DNA of 64,000 nt from Corynebacterium singulare (GTDB taxonomy: Bacteria; Actinomycetota; Actinomycetes; Mycobacteriales; Mycobacteriaceae), in assembly GCF_000833575.1 (NCBI RefSeq), contig NZ_CP010827.1, forward strand, positions 2,381,852 to 2,445,851, given 5' to 3'. The notes under the pieces are model-generated. The model searched no databases. It was not told the DNA's origin and saw nothing but the letters and a program-made list of their open reading frames with translations. Position 1 is the stretch's first letter. Each line of letters begins with the position of its first letter. Below, piece after piece: positions 16,750-26,051 of the stretch. The position numbers and the translations under genes are program-made.

Positions 16750-17375
16750 TAAAGCGTTACCTCGCAGTCTGCTTGGTCGGCTACATGCTTGGAATGCGTC
16801 GCGACGACGACAACGGCGCCTTGGTCAGCGAAAGCACGAAGGTGTTCAACAACCAGCTGAGCATTGTCCTCGTCAAGCGCACCGGTTGGCTCGTCCGCCA
16901 ATACGATTTTGGGCTTGGAAACGAGGATCCTCGCCAAGGCTACTCGTTGTTGTTCGCCGCCCGACAAGCCGCTGACCACACGCTTTTCATAGCCGCGTAA
17001 ACCAACCTGCGCCAAAGCGCTGTCTAGCGCCTCGTCGAAAGCACGGCGCGAAACGTTACTGGCTGCGAGCTTCACGTTGTCGACAACGGTGAGGTCAGGA
17101 ACCAAGCCGTAATCTTGAAAAAGATACCCAACGCATTCGCGTCGATACTTGCGCAGTCGACCTGCCGATAGCGATGCAATGTTGTTTCCATCCCACATGA
17201 TTGAGCCTTTGTCCGGCGAGATCAGACCGCCCAAGAGGTTCAACAGGGTGGTTTTCCCACTTCCGGAGACACCGGTTAATGCAGTCACCCGGCCAGCCGC
17301 AAAAGACCGCGTAAGGCCGGAAAGAATCATTTTTCCCTTCACACTGTAGTGAAGGTCTTCAACCTGAATTTCCAT
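16749..17375 (-). CDS. ABC transporter ATPase, lactococcin-972 group
   Basis: A 208-residue ATPase of the MacB/LolD-like class. Walker A is GVSGSGKTT (about 36-44), the signature LSGGEQQRVALARIL, Walker B IVLADEPTGALD, and the switch His lies in ATHSKHVADQ. It starts 3 nt after the stop of the 661-residue membrane protein gene and overlaps the LuxR gene by 1 nt. In lactococcin 972 clusters the order bacteriocin, large membrane protein, ATPase is standard; the pair is thought to give export and/or self-immunity. Confidence 0.9.
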   Translation of the reverse strand: MEIQVEDLHYSVKGKMILSGLTRSFAAGRVTALTGVSGSGKTTLLNLLGGLISPDKGSIMWDGNNIASLSAGRLRKYRRECVGYLFQDYGLVPDLTVVDNVKLAASNVSRRAFDEALDSALAQVGLRGYEKRVVSGLSGGEQQRVALARILVSKPKIVLADEPTGALDEDNAQLVVEHLRAFADQGAVVVVATHSKHVADQADCEVTL

Positions 17376-17378
17376 ATC

Positions 17379-19364
17379 CTAATTTCCCTCGCTGTCTGTC
17401 CAGCGCATTTGATTTCGCGCACTAATCCACCAGGTCAAACCGATTGAAATACACATCCACACGATCGAAAATGCGACGACAGCAAGAACGGTTGCCGTGG
17501 ACCACCTGTTTTCAAACCCCATCGACCACGTTGATGGATAGTGCGATTCCAGTTGTTCCTTATGCTCGCGCAAACGATACAAAACCCAGCCGATGGTGGT
17601 AACGAAAAAGAATAGCTCGGCCAGCAGAATCTTCCTGCACATCTTCCACGGGCTGCGCCCACAAATGAAGGAAACATAGAGCTCTCGCCGGAACGCCACC
17701 TGGAAACTGAAAAGCCCCGCGACGATTAACAAGGAAACCAGTAATATCGCTACGACCGTATTTAACGACCAAAGGCTGAATTGATCTTTGGCTTCCTCAA
17801 GGGACGATCGCCAGGAATCAGCATGCGGTTGTGCCGTGGCAAGCACCTTGCCCACCGTCCCATCTTTCAGCTCACCAACGACAGTTGGCTCGATGGCAAG
17901 GAGGACTTTCTGCGAGGCTTTCGCGAGTAAATTCCGGTCACCGATAGCTTCAAGCCCCACTGGTAACGAGACCACAATGGGGTCATTAATTACTGGCCGC
18001 AGCTCAACGTCATAGGAAAAGACTTGCCCAAGCGAACAATCCTCTTTCCAGTTAAAATCTGGAACTTTCTTCTTCGCGAGTTCGGCTTCAAATGCAACGG
18101 AGTCAATAATCGTCTGTTTGGATTCTTCACTGAGGGCAACGGGAGCACAAACGGTTACGTCTTCTTCAGAAGGGGAAACACCAGCTTGAACGGCGAACCG
18201 ATGGTTGCTGAGAATAACCGGGGCTTCCAGTTGAGTCGGCCAGGTAAGCCAAAAAGGATCCGCTAAGAGTAGCTTTCCTTCGCGGTCCGCCTGACGCAAG
18301 GGCGCTGCAGCTGCAGCCTGTTCTTTTTCATCCGGAGTGATATTCGAGCTCAGGGCAAACTCTTGCTCATTGGCATGTCCGCTCCAATACGGTTGCAATT
18401 CCTCTCGCGCGGACACCTCAGCACCGGTATCAACCATCTGCGAAAGTGCCGTCAGGCTCGTCAAGAGTGCCAATAGCCGGACAGCATACAGTGCGTAGGT
18501 AATTGGACGCGCCCGAACCTTGCCTTTGATGGCCTGCGGGATCGAAATATTTCGAACCAATAACTGCCCGAGCACATAGCCCAGCGCCAAACCGACCCAT
18601 TGGAGCAACACAGAAACGCCGAAAAAGGCCCAAAACAACGTCGCTTCTGCCCAGTCGTTGTAAAGATACAATGCCGCCGCAATAAAAATGATCGCAAGAA
18701 AAAATGGTAGCCATGTTTGCTTGGCAAGCCGCGTTACATCAAGCCTTAGCGTCTGCGATAGCTTTAGCCCCAAAAGTCTGTGAATGCCGATTTCGCGAGC
18801 CCGCACTAGGCAGTGCCCGCCACCCAACACGAGCGCGAGTAGAAAAGCAGCCGCGACCAACAAAGGCAGCGACGAAGTCATGACGAAACTCCAAGTCAAG
18901 TTCTGGAGCCCTATCACGGAATACCCGCGCTCCTCCAACCATGTCGTTAGGTCTCGAGCGTCGTTTTCCGATCCTTTAATGTTAAAAACTTGGCGCGGTT
19001 CCTTAGTCGGAATTTCCGACAATGGATACCAAACAAGCTTTTCGCCTCTCTGAAACTTTTGAGACTCAAAGCTAGCTACACCTGAAGGCAGAGCCGAGGA
19101 GTAGATTCGCAGCTCACCATCCGAATCAGCTAGCGAGGAGTAATAAATCGATACGTCAAATCCTGAGTCCCCTGCAAATTCAGAAAGCTCAGGAAACAGT
19201 GTTTCTGTGTGACTGTCAGGTTTGAAGTCTTCGATCTGGACAAACTCGTTGCCAAGCCGATAATCCAGAGTCGATAAGAGGCTGGCTCCGACAAAGGCAA
19301 TGAATGCGCTAATAACCGTAGAGAGCAAAATCCCTACGGTTAGTAGTCTGACTGAAGTTTTCAT
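17379..19364 (-). CDS. Bacteriocin-associated integral membrane protein (DUF1430-like)
   Basis: A 661-residue membrane protein with FtsX/MacB-like layout. One N-terminal TM (about 7-30) is followed by a large extracytoplasmic domain (about 31-160), a TM cluster (about 165-310), a second extracytoplasmic domain (about 315-530), and C-terminal TMs (about 535-655). It matches the membrane partner found beside lactococcin 972 genes. The ribosome site AAGG lies inside the end of the bacteriocin gene, 6 nt upstream, so translation is coupled. It pairs with the ATPase downstream to form an exporter or an immunity pump. The gene is visibly AT-richer than its neighbours. Confidence 0.85.
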   Translation of the reverse strand: MKTSVRLLTVGILLSTVISAFIAFVGASLLSTLDYRLGNEFVQIEDFKPDSHTETLFPELSEFAGDSGFDVSIYYSSLADSDGELRIYSSALPSGVASFESQKFQRGEKLVWYPLSEIPTKEPRQVFNIKGSENDARDLTTWLEERGYSVIGLQNLTWSFVMTSSLPLLVAAAFLLALVLGGGHCLVRAREIGIHRLLGLKLSQTLRLDVTRLAKQTWLPFFLAIIFIAAALYLYNDWAEATLFWAFFGVSVLLQWVGLALGYVLGQLLVRNISIPQAIKGKVRARPITYALYAVRLLALLTSLTALSQMVDTGAEVSAREELQPYWSGHANEQEFALSSNITPDEKEQAAAAAPLRQADREGKLLLADPFWLTWPTQLEAPVILSNHRFAVQAGVSPSEEDVTVCAPVALSEESKQTIIDSVAFEAELAKKKVPDFNWKEDCSLGQVFSYDVELRPVINDPIVVSLPVGLEAIGDRNLLAKASQKVLLAIEPTVVGELKDGTVGKVLATAQPHADSWRSSLEEAKDQFSLWSLNTVVAILLVSLLIVAGLFSFQVAFRRELYVSFICGRSPWKMCRKILLAELFFFVTTIGWVLYRLREHKEQLESHYPSTWSMGFENRWSTATVLAVVAFSIVWMCISIGLTWWISARNQMRWTDSEGN

Positions 19365-19370
19365 CGAGCC

Positions 19371-19664
19371 TTAGCAGTGTCGGTAATAGGACTTATTTCC
19401 AGAGGGCTTCTTGGGAGCTGTTGCTCGTGACCAAGTGTTTTTGTTGACGCAACCGCTATCCGACTTGAAGGTACCAACAGCAGTTGAACCGTGCCGCACC
19501 CCATTGTGAAAGTAGTGCGACCAAACTTGGCCACTACCCGTACCGTAGTCCCACGTGCCGCCATCGATATTTACAATCGTGGCCCCAGCAACACCTGTAC
19601 CACCCAACGCCAACAAACCTGCGAGAGTTCCTGAAACTGCTCGCTTAGACATGCTCACTTTCAT
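19371..19664 (-). CDS. Lactococcin 972-family bacteriocin precursor
   Basis: A 97-residue secreted peptide. A Sec signal (MKVSMSKRAVSGTLAGLLAL...GVAGA) is probably cut after VAGA, leaving about 69 residues, near the 66 of lactococcin 972. The mature part shows the family pattern GGTWDYG, WSHYFHNG..HGSTAVG and a C-terminal W/Y-rich segment. Lactococcin 972 itself binds lipid II and blocks septum formation. Unlike that peptide this one has two cysteines (about 72 and 97), so one disulfide is possible. ATG 19664 is chosen because GAAAGGA lies 6 nt ahead; ATGs at 19670 and 19652 are in frame. First gene of a four-gene operon. Confidence 0.88.
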   Translation of the reverse strand: MKVSMSKRAVSGTLAGLLALGGTGVAGATIVNIDGGTWDYGTGSGQVWSHYFHNGVRHGSTAVGTFKSDSGCVNKNTWSRATAPKKPSGNKSYYRHC

Positions 19665-19715
19665 AAGCATTCCTTTCTTGAGAAGAATCCGAACTTATAG
19701 CGCGCGCTACTGAAA

Positions 19716-19744
19716 GATATACGCTGCCCCTAAACCGCATTCAA
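19716..19744 (-). promoter_or_regulatory. Promoter of the bacteriocin operon
   Basis: On the minus strand -35 TTGAAT (19739-19744) and -10 TATATC (19716-19721) are exactly 17 bp apart, about 50 nt before the bacteriocin start. It is the only well-spaced sigma-70-like pair in the interval and would drive all four genes. Confidence 0.5.
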
Positions 19745-19804
19745 GTGTCAAAAGTTACCTTTCGCAGATTCATCAACTCCGCGCAAATATCCAGGCCTCA
19801 ATCC

Positions 19805-19912
19805 GCAGCTCTCTGGTGGATTGCAGGGCGTCGGCAAGCGCGTGAAAATGCGAACAGGTGGTCTGGGTTTCCAGCCCTGGACATTTGCGACCAGGACGGC
19901 GGGAGCTGCCCA
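19805..19912. repeat. Interspersed repeat copy R2 (right flank of bacteriocin cassette)
   Basis: A direct-orientation copy of R1 (16030-16130), identical over the first 54 bases. It lies between the rlmB terminator and the bacteriocin promoter. In this copy the start GCAGCTC and the end GAGCTGC (about 19902-19908) form a short terminal inverted repeat, a MITE-like feature. The gene-free stretch 19671-19973 holds only the promoter, this repeat and the rlmB terminator. Confidence 0.85.
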
Positions 19913-19936
19913 GCAGACACATTGGAGGCAAACAAA

Positions 19937-19961
19937 AAGGCGCCACACAACGCGACGCCTT
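19937..19961 (-). terminator. Rho-independent terminator of rlmB
   Basis: On the minus strand AAGGCG and CGCCTT form a stem around a 13-nt loop, followed by TTTTTG. It lies 12 nt after the rlmB stop codon, so it separates rlmB from the bacteriocin operon. Confidence 0.75.
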
Positions 19962-19973
19962 CCAAATTACTTG

Positions 19974-20921
19974 TTACTTCGCAGCGCGACGCTGCCGAGC
20001 AAACTCCGAAAGCACTGCACCCGCAGCAACGGATGCGTTTAAGGATTCGACCCACGCGGTCATCGGGATGGACATGATGACGTCACAGTTCTCGCGGACC
20101 AAGCGGGAGATGCCCTTTCCCTCAGAGCCGATGACGATGACCACGGGATCCTTGCCACCCGTGTAGGTGTCGAGCGTGTGCTCGCCGCCCGCGTCGAGGC
20201 CCACGACCTGGTAACCGGCCTTCTGGAAATCCTGCACCGTGCGGGTCACGTTGGTCACGCGAGCCACCGGCAAACGAGCCGCAGTACCGGCCGAGGTGCG
20301 CCAAGCCACCGCGGTAACGGAGGCCGAACGGCGCTCCGGGATGATGACGCCGTGGCCGCCAAAGGCCGCGACAGAGCGAATGACGGCGCCGAGGTTGCGC
20401 GGGTCGGTGATGTTGTCGAGGATGACAAACATGCCCGGCTCTTGGGCATCGCGGGCACGGTCCATGAGATCGTGGACCTCGGCATACTTGTAGGGCGGAA
20501 TCTGCAGGCCAATGCCCTGGTGCATGCCGTTGCCGGTCATGCGATCCATCTCGTGGCGCTGCACCTCAAGGATAGGGATGTTGCGAGTATTGCACATGGC
20601 CACGGCCTCTGACAGGCGGGCGTCGTTGCGCGTGCCCTGCACGATGTAGAGCGAGGTGGCCGGCACCTTAGCGTGCAGGCACTCGATGACCGGGTTGCGG
20701 CCCACAACCATCTCCGCGGTCTCCTTCTGGTGGCGACCAGAGTTGCGGCGCTCGCGCTCCAGCTTCGCCTTGTGCTTAGCGTGGTAAACGCGGTCCTCTG
20801 CCTTGGGCGTCGGCCCCTTGCCTACCAGGCCCTTGCGGCGCTGACCGCCGGAGCCTTTGGTGGCGCCTTTCTTGTTGCTCTTACGAATACCCGCGCCACC
20901 GCGGCCGTGGGTGCGTGCCAT
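19974..20921 (-). CDS. rlmB: 23S rRNA 2'-O-ribose methyltransferase (SpoU/TrmH family)
   Basis: A 315-residue SPOUT methyltransferase. A basic, disordered N-terminal tail ([19 protein letters not shown]) precedes the SpoU substrate-binding domain ([22 protein letters not shown]) and the catalytic domain with [42 protein letters not shown] and [17 protein letters not shown]. Family members methylate G2251 of 23S rRNA or a tRNA guanosine. ATG 20921 is chosen because AAAGGAG precedes it; an upstream ATG at 20969 has no ribosome site. It lies 55 bp downstream of cysS, an arrangement conserved in actinobacteria. Confidence 0.9.
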   Translation of the reverse strand: MARTHGRGGAGIRKSNKKGATKGSGGQRRKGLVGKGPTPKAEDRVYHAKHKAKLERERRNSGRHQKETAEMVVGRNPVIECLHAKVPATSLYIVQGTRNDARLSEAVAMCNTRNIPILEVQRHEMDRMTGNGMHQGIGLQIPPYKYAEVHDLMDRARDAQEPGMFVILDNITDPRNLGAVIRSVAAFGGHGVIIPERRSASVTAVAWRTSAGTAARLPVARVTNVTRTVQDFQKAGYQVVGLDAGGEHTLDTYTGGKDPVVIVIGSEGKGISRLVRENCDVIMSIPMTAWVESLNASVAAGAVLSEFARQRRAAK

Positions 20922-20976
20922 AGTTTTTCTCCTTTGTTGTCCTTGGCCTGTTGTCCTTGGCCTAGCCAAAGGACGG

Positions 20977-22383
20977 TTAGTCCGCCAGGGACCAGGTGGG
21001 GCCGTCGGCGGTATCGGTGATAGTAATGCCCGCAGCCGTCAGGCGGTCGCGCACAGCGTCTGCAGTAGCCCAGTCCTTCTCTGCGCGGGCGGTGGTACGG
21101 CGTTCCAGCTCAGCCTGGACCAGAACGTCCAATGCCGCGTCAGCGCCGCGTGTTTCGCCACCATCTTTCCACTGTTCATCGCACGGATCAAAGCCAAGAA
21201 CCGCAGCCATGGCACGCACTGCTCCGGCGAGGCGCTCGGCCTCCTCCCGGCGGCCTTCAGCAAGGGCCTTATTTCCTGCACGCACCGTGGTGTGGATTTC
21301 TGCCAGCGCCTTCGGCACGGCGATGTCATCATTCATGGCTTCCTCAAAAGCCGGGGTCCACTCTCCCTTCTCGACGCCCTCGAACTTGGCCACGAATTCC
21401 TCAATGCGGCGGTAGCCCGCGGCGGCCTCGGTCAGAGCTGACTCAGAGTACTCGAGTACGGAGCGGTAGTGCGCGGAGCCCAAGTAGTAGCGCAGCTCTA
21501 CTGGGCGAACAATCTCCAGCATGTTGGCGATGGAGAGCACGTTGCCCAGGGACTTCGACATCTTCTCACCGGACATGGTGACCCAGTGGTTGTGCATCCA
21601 GTAGTTGGCAAACTTGTCACCAGCTGCATGAGACTGGGCAATCTCGTTCTCGTGATGCGGGAACTGCAGATCGAGGCCGCCACAGTGAATATCAAACTCG
21701 CTGCCCAAGTAGTAGGTGGACATAGCCGAGCACTCCAGGTGCCAACCGGGGCGGCCCCTACCCCACGGGGTGGGCCAGGACGGCTCGCCCGGCTTGGCGG
21801 CCTTCCACAGCGCAAAATCCTGCGGGCTACGCTTGCCTTCGGCCTCCGACTCGCCCTGCTCCATCTCCTCGACACGGTTTCCGGACAGCGCACCATAGTC
21901 AGAGCCCTCGGCGGCATTCCACGCGGCAACGTCGAAATAGACGGAACCTGCATCACCCTCGCCGGGCACAGCGTAAGCGAATCCGGCGTCGATAAGCCGC
22001 TGCATGTACTCCACCATCTGCGTGACAAAGCCCGTCGCGCGCGGCTCCACGGACGGCGGCAGCACACCCAAGGTGTTGTAGGCCTTGGTGAATTCGCGCT
22101 CGTAGGTGGATACCCACTCCCACCACGGGCGGTTGTTTTCTGCGGCCTTTGTCAGAATCTTGTCATCAATGTCCGTCACGTTGCGCACGAGTGCCACGTC
22201 ATAGCCCTGCGCCAGAAGCCAGCGACGCAGAATATCAAAGGCCACGCCGGAGCGCAGGTGGCCGATGTGCGGCTGGGATTGCGGAGTGGCACCACAGAGA
22301 TAAATCGAGGCATGGCCGGGGCGAACCGGCTCAAAGTCGCGTTGGGTGCGGGTGGCGGTATCAAAAATGCGCAAAGTACTCAC
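20977..22383 (-). CDS. cysS: Cysteinyl-tRNA synthetase
   Basis: A 468-residue class I synthetase that charges tRNA-Cys. It has the zinc-binding Cys in IYLCGATPQ, the HIGH motif in PHIGHLRSG (about 40), zinc ligands in [15 protein letters not shown] (about 230) and KMSKS (about 265), followed by the DALR helical domain. Both KMSKS and full length argue for CysS rather than the mycothiol ligase MshC. It forms an operon with rlmB downstream. Confidence 0.97.
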   Translation of the reverse strand: MSTLRIFDTATRTQRDFEPVRPGHASIYLCGATPQSQPHIGHLRSGVAFDILRRWLLAQGYDVALVRNVTDIDDKILTKAAENNRPWWEWVSTYEREFTKAYNTLGVLPPSVEPRATGFVTQMVEYMQRLIDAGFAYAVPGEGDAGSVYFDVAAWNAAEGSDYGALSGNRVEEMEQGESEAEGKRSPQDFALWKAAKPGEPSWPTPWGRGRPGWHLECSAMSTYYLGSEFDIHCGGLDLQFPHHENEIAQSHAAGDKFANYWMHNHWVTMSGEKMSKSLGNVLSIANMLEIVRPVELRYYLGSAHYRSVLEYSESALTEAAAGYRRIEEFVAKFEGVEKGEWTPAFEEAMNDDIAVPKALAEIHTTVRAGNKALAEGRREEAERLAGAVRAMAAVLGFDPCDEQWKDGGETRGADAALDVLVQAELERRTTARAEKDWATADAVRDRLTAAGITITDTADGPTWSLAD

Positions 22384-22416
22384 GCCGACTAGTCTAATTG
22401 ACCCTCCGGTGGGAAT

Positions 22417-23151
22417 TCACCATGGCCGATGCCCCCGCGCCTCAGCACTAGGTGCCGTGCCTTTCCTTTCGACGGTGTAGCCCATTTCTCGTAGTACTTG
22501 CGCAGCAACCTCTTGATTATCGGCTACCGCTCCGCGCAACTGATCATCGAGCCACTTTTCTCGGCTCTGCTCAAGAAAGCTTTTCCAACCGGGACGTGAA
22601 CGAAAGCCACACTCCATAAAAAGAAAGAAAAAATATTCCTCCAGGGATACCCGGAACCGACGGCCGCCAATAGGAAAATGTATATCCTCAATTCGGCCCT
22701 TCTTTCGAGGGTTCTTCACCCCAGAAAAGTTCTTCATTAGTGCGGGACTCAACAGTCCGGCCACCCCTGAGTGGTGAATGTGGGCCGTCGGAGCAGTACG
22801 ATTCTCTCGCTCATATTCGAAACGAACGCCTGGGGCTGTTCCTACACGCAGCTCGAATTTGCTCGACTTCACGCTGAGAGATGATTCATCGGGCGACAGG
22901 GACGTGTGAAAGCGAACAACGGATTCGAAAAGGTCGCTGTAGGAAAACCGATCGCCTCCCTGACTTCCTACCCCGTAGACCAACGGTGCGTGAAGTTCTA
23001 ACAATCCAGTGCCATCGTCTGGATTGAGATCTGTCCACACGCGGATATCGGAATCTTCATTGAGGGGCAAAACCTTCACATGCACGGCATGCACCCAGTT
23101 AAAAAATTCTGCTGTCAGATGTTGCCCTAGTCCCCCCATGCGCACCGTCAT
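22417..23151 (-). CDS. Uncharacterised protein, accessory gene between cysS and ispF
   Basis: A 244-residue soluble protein that I do not recognise. Visible segments are HIHHSGVAGLLSPA (about 124-137), HFPIGGRRFRVSLEEYFFFLFMECG (about 158-182), and a C-terminal helical part with REKWLDDQLRGAVADNQEVAAQVLREMGY. The two dense motifs suggest a real conserved family. The ATG follows directly on the stop of the 66-residue gene upstream (TAAATG), so the two are translationally coupled. The pair interrupts the usual cysS-ispF order and looks AT-richer than its neighbours, suggesting acquisition. A toxin-antitoxin or defence role is possible but unsupported. Confidence 0.75.
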   Translation of the reverse strand: MTVRMGGLGQHLTAEFFNWVHAVHVKVLPLNEDSDIRVWTDLNPDDGTGLLELHAPLVYGVGSQGGDRFSYSDLFESVVRFHTSLSPDESSLSVKSSKFELRVGTAPGVRFEYERENRTAPTAHIHHSGVAGLLSPALMKNFSGVKNPRKKGRIEDIHFPIGGRRFRVSLEEYFFFLFMECGFRSRPGWKSFLEQSREKWLDDQLRGAVADNQEVAAQVLREMGYTVERKGTAPSAEARGHRPW

Positions 23152-23352
23152 TTAGCGTTCAAGCATCAGCTCTACGCGACGGAGTTCGTCATAAAGGTCG
23201 CGCTCTTCCGTGGAAAAACGGCCGGATTCTGCGAGCATGCGCAGATCTTCAGAACTAAGGTTCGCCCCAATGGCTACTTCTAAGGCATGCAGGAGTTCCC
23301 CATACCGAGCCCGCAGGGCCTCGGTATTTATAATTCGCATTGTCAATGCCAC
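23152..23352 (-). CDS. Small helical protein paired with the 244-residue gene
   Basis: A 66-residue, charged and probably all-helical protein (RARYGELLHALEVAIGANLSSEDLRMLAESGRFSTEERDLYDELRRVELMLER). The GTG at 23352 is chosen because AGGAGG lies 6 nt ahead; an ATG at 23340 is the alternative. Its stop abuts the start of the 244-residue gene, so they form a two-gene operon. Size and arrangement resemble an antitoxin or partner protein, but no family was recognised. Confidence 0.7.
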   Translation of the reverse strand: MALTMRIINTEALRARYGELLHALEVAIGANLSSEDLRMLAESGRFSTEERDLYDELRRVELMLER

Positions 23353-23379
23353 GGCAGCCTCCTCTCCCTCGACTTTACG

Positions 23380-23871
23380 TTAGGAATTGGGGGCGCGCCA
23401 GACCACGGCGGTCGCCACGGCGGCGCGGCCCTCCTCGCGCCCGGTGAAGCCGAGGCGGTCAGTCGTGGTCGCAGAAATGGAGACCGGTGCGCCAAGAATC
23501 TCACTCAGCACCGATTCGGCTTCTTCGCGGCGCGGACCCATCTTCGGGGTTTGGCCGATGAGCTGTGCAGACGCATTGCCGATAGCGAAACCTTCCTTCC
23601 CCAGCAGCTCGCGGCACTCGCGCAGCAACTGCGCGCCGGATACGCCGTCGTACTCAGGGCGGCCTACTCCGACGAAGGAGCCGAGGTCGCCGAGGTGGGA
23701 GGCGGACAGTAGTGCGTCGACAAGCGCATGCGCCACCACGTCTCCATCGGAGTGGCCCTCGCAGCCATCAGCGCCTTCGAAAAGCAGGCCGGCAATCCAG
23801 CACTCCTTGCCGGGTTCGATCTGGTGGGCGTCGGTGGCGATGCCAACGCGCGGGATGATGGGGTTAGTCAC
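23380..23871 (-). CDS. ispF: 2-C-methyl-D-erythritol 2,4-cyclodiphosphate synthase
   Basis: A 163-residue enzyme of the MEP isoprenoid pathway that cyclises CDP-ME-2-phosphate. The metal ligands lie in TDAHQIEPG and in [17 protein letters not shown], followed by HLGDLGS; the C-terminal [16 protein letters not shown] loop is also typical. The GTG at 23871 overlaps the end of ispD by 8 bp, giving coupled expression. Together with IspD it covers two steps of the pathway. Confidence 0.95.
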   Translation of the reverse strand: MTNPIIPRVGIATDAHQIEPGKECWIAGLLFEGADGCEGHSDGDVVAHALVDALLSASHLGDLGSFVGVGRPEYDGVSGAQLLRECRELLGKEGFAIGNASAQLIGQTPKMGPRREEAESVLSEILGAPVSISATTTDRLGFTGREEGRAAVATAVVWRAPNS

Positions 23872-24613
23872 TAGGCACCTCAAAGATGGTCGGTTCGGCC
23901 TCATCCGTCACGGCTGTGGCCAGGACGAGATCGATGGGAGTGGTGATTTTAAAAGCGAAGGTATCACCCTGCACGGTCTCCACGCGCGCGCCGTGCCATT
24001 CCATGAGGCTGGCATCATCCGTGGCGATGAAATCCGGGTTCTGTTCCCAATAATCAAGGTTCGCGCGGCGCAGCGCTGCGAGGTTAAAGCCCTGCGGCGT
24101 CTGCACCGCACGCAGCCGCGAGCGATCCGGGGTGGACAGGACAGTCTCCCCCTCGACCTCCTTGATCGTGTCCGCCACGGGCACGACTGGGATAACCGCG
24201 GTGGCGCCGTCGAGCACGCGCTTGGCAACGCGCGCCACCATCCCCGGAGGCGTCAACGCGCGGGCGGCATCGTGGATGAGCACCACGGCATCCTCGTCCG
24301 GGATGGCTTGGAGGCCGGCCCAGACGGAATCAGCGCGCTCCCCGCCACCATGGACGAGGCGGACAGGGATTTCCGCGGCACTGCGCTCGAGGATGCGTGC
24401 AGCGAAGTCTTCCATCGCCGGACTGACCAGCACGATAACCTCATCGACGATGCCGGAGGTCACCATGGCCTGAACGGAGCGCTCCACCAGGGTGCGCCCA
24501 CGCAGCTCGACATACGCTTTAGGCACATCCGCACCGAGGCGCGTGCCTTTGCCCGCGGCGGCGACGAGCGCGATGACGCGGGGTTTAGTCTTCGTCGTCG
24601 AAGGAGAGGTCAT
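23864..24613 (-). CDS. ispD: 2-C-methyl-D-erythritol 4-phosphate cytidylyltransferase
   Basis: A 249-residue nucleotidyltransferase. The CTP-binding loop is [21 protein letters not shown]; further motifs are [21 protein letters not shown] and TDDASLMEW. It makes CDP-ME in the MEP pathway. ATG 24613 gives a normal N terminus but places the start inside carD (29-bp overlap); another ATG at 24658 would overlap more. The carD-ispD-ispF order is conserved in corynebacteria and mycobacteria. Confidence 0.94.
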   Translation of the reverse strand: MTSPSTTKTKPRVIALVAAAGKGTRLGADVPKAYVELRGRTLVERSVQAMVTSGIVDEVIVLVSPAMEDFAARILERSAAEIPVRLVHGGGERADSVWAGLQAIPDEDAVVLIHDAARALTPPGMVARVAKRVLDGATAVIPVVPVADTIKEVEGETVLSTPDRSRLRAVQTPQGFNLAALRRANLDYWEQNPDFIATDDASLMEWHGARVETVQGDTFAFKITTPIDLVLATAVTDEAEPTIFEVPSD

Positions 24614-25169
24614 CAAGATCGATGTCGCTATCGACGTCGGTGGTGATGGACTTGTCATCCACCAGACCAGCAGCGCGGTGACGCTCGATGGTGGCGCCGA
24701 TTTCCTCCATCATGGTGTCGGCCTTCTTGTCATCAACCGGAGTGGCCAGGGACAGCTCACCGACGAGAATCTGACGCGCCTTGGCCAGCATGCGCTTCTC
24801 ACCGGCGGACAGACCGCGGTCCTGATCGCGGCGCCACAGGTCACGAACAACCTCGGCCACCTTGTTGATGTCACCGGACGCAAGACGCTCCTGGTTGGCC
24901 TTGTAGCGGCGGGACCAGTTGCCGGCTTCTTCGACATCCACCTCACGCAGCACGGAAAAGACCTTCTCCAGGCCTTCCTTACCCACAACGTCACGGACGC
25001 CGACCATCTCAACGTTCTTGGAGGGAACGCGCACAACCAGGTCGGATTGGTTGATTTGGAGGACGAGGTACTCGAGGGTCTCGCCACCCATCTCACGCGT
25101 TTCAATCGCCGTAATCTTGGCGGCGCCGTGGTGCGGGTAGACGACGACCTCTCCGACCTTAAATTCCAT
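24585..25169 (-). CDS. carD: CarD-family RNA polymerase-binding regulator
   Basis: A 194-residue transcription factor. The N-terminal Tudor-like domain ([33 protein letters not shown]) binds the RNA polymerase beta subunit. The C-terminal helical domain has the conserved Trp in [20 protein letters not shown] that contacts the upstream edge of the promoter bubble, plus an acidic tail. In mycobacteria CarD is essential and stabilises open complexes at rRNA and other promoters. GGAG lies 5 nt before the ATG. First gene of carD-ispD-ispF. Confidence 0.95.
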   Translation of the reverse strand: MEFKVGEVVVYPHHGAAKITAIETREMGGETLEYLVLQINQSDLVVRVPSKNVEMVGVRDVVGKEGLEKVFSVLREVDVEEAGNWSRRYKANQERLASGDINKVAEVVRDLWRRDQDRGLSAGEKRMLAKARQILVGELSLATPVDDKKADTMMEEIGATIERHRAAGLVDDKSITTDVDSDIDLDDLSFDDED

Positions 25170-25451
25170 TGCCACTCCTTGTGAAGCCTTTGAGACGGTG
25201 CCCAGCCGTGCGCGCGTGACATGCGCTCGGTGGGCCGCATATACAGGGAGTCAATTCTAGCACGTGGGTTTTCACCCCCGCCCGCTGAGGCAGCCGGGAG
25301 TAGGCCATACACCACGACGAGGATGCCGTGAAGCACGGCTACCCCCGGTTTACCCAAGGTGTTTGCTGGAAACTGTGTGCTTTTCCCGGATAGGTACTAG
25401 GCTAAAGCGTTGATAAGCTTTGTGATCGCAATTCAATGGAGGACACTCACA

Positions 25452-26027
25452 GTGCAGTCCCTGAAGTCCGCCGCTCGCTGCGGTGCCATCATGTCAGTTA
25501 CCGCCCTCTCCGCGCTGGCGCTGGCGTCCTGCTCGGCCGGCCACGTTGCGCAAACCGCAGAGAAGGTTGCAGCTGTCGACGGCGCAGCCGCCAGCACCGA
25601 AGATGGCAAGGTGACCGTACGTGACGTCACCATTCAGGTTGAGCCGGACTCCGGTGAGACCTCCCTCAAGTTCATTGCTGTAAACCAGGGCTACAAGACT
25701 GACGAGGTCACCCTCGATTCCGTCACCGTAGATGGTCAGGACGTTGTCCTCGAGGGCGCTACCCCGATTGCTCGCGATCAGGCTCTCTACGGCGATTCCG
25801 CCACCAACCTGGAGAACGTTCCGAAGGATGAGAAGGACAGCAACGTCACCTACGTGACCACCTCCCTGGAGAACGATGGCTTTGCCTTCGGCGGCTCCCG
25901 CCCGGTCACGTTCACCTTCAACACCGGCACCATCGAGCTGGATGCCACCGTGTCCGCCTCCCCGCTGCAGTCCGGCGAATTCGACCGTGATTCTCAGTCC
26001 GAAGAAGGCTACACCGAGTCCAAGTAA
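25452..26027 (+). CDS. lpqE: LpqE-like lipoprotein
   Basis: A 191-residue lipoprotein. The signal peptide VQSLKSAARCGAIMSVTALSALALASCSAG has lipobox LASC. The mature protein has a beta-rich domain (VTVRDVTIQVEPDSGETSLKFIAVNQG, PVTFTFNTGTIELDATVSA). It lies divergent from carD and upstream of radA, exactly where mycobacteria carry lpqE, so the symbol is given by synteny. GTG 25452 follows GGAGG (25438-25442). Its molecular role is unknown; an envelope copper-chaperone-like fold has been suggested for related proteins, which is not shown here. Confidence 0.8.
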   Translation: MQSLKSAARCGAIMSVTALSALALASCSAGHVAQTAEKVAAVDGAAASTEDGKVTVRDVTIQVEPDSGETSLKFIAVNQGYKTDEVTLDSVTVDGQDVVLEGATPIARDQALYGDSATNLENVPKDEKDSNVTYVTTSLENDGFAFGGSRPVTFTFNTGTIELDATVSASPLQSGEFDRDSQSEEGYTESK

Positions 26028-26051
26028 GACACCGGCCTCTGCCTGCTTTTC

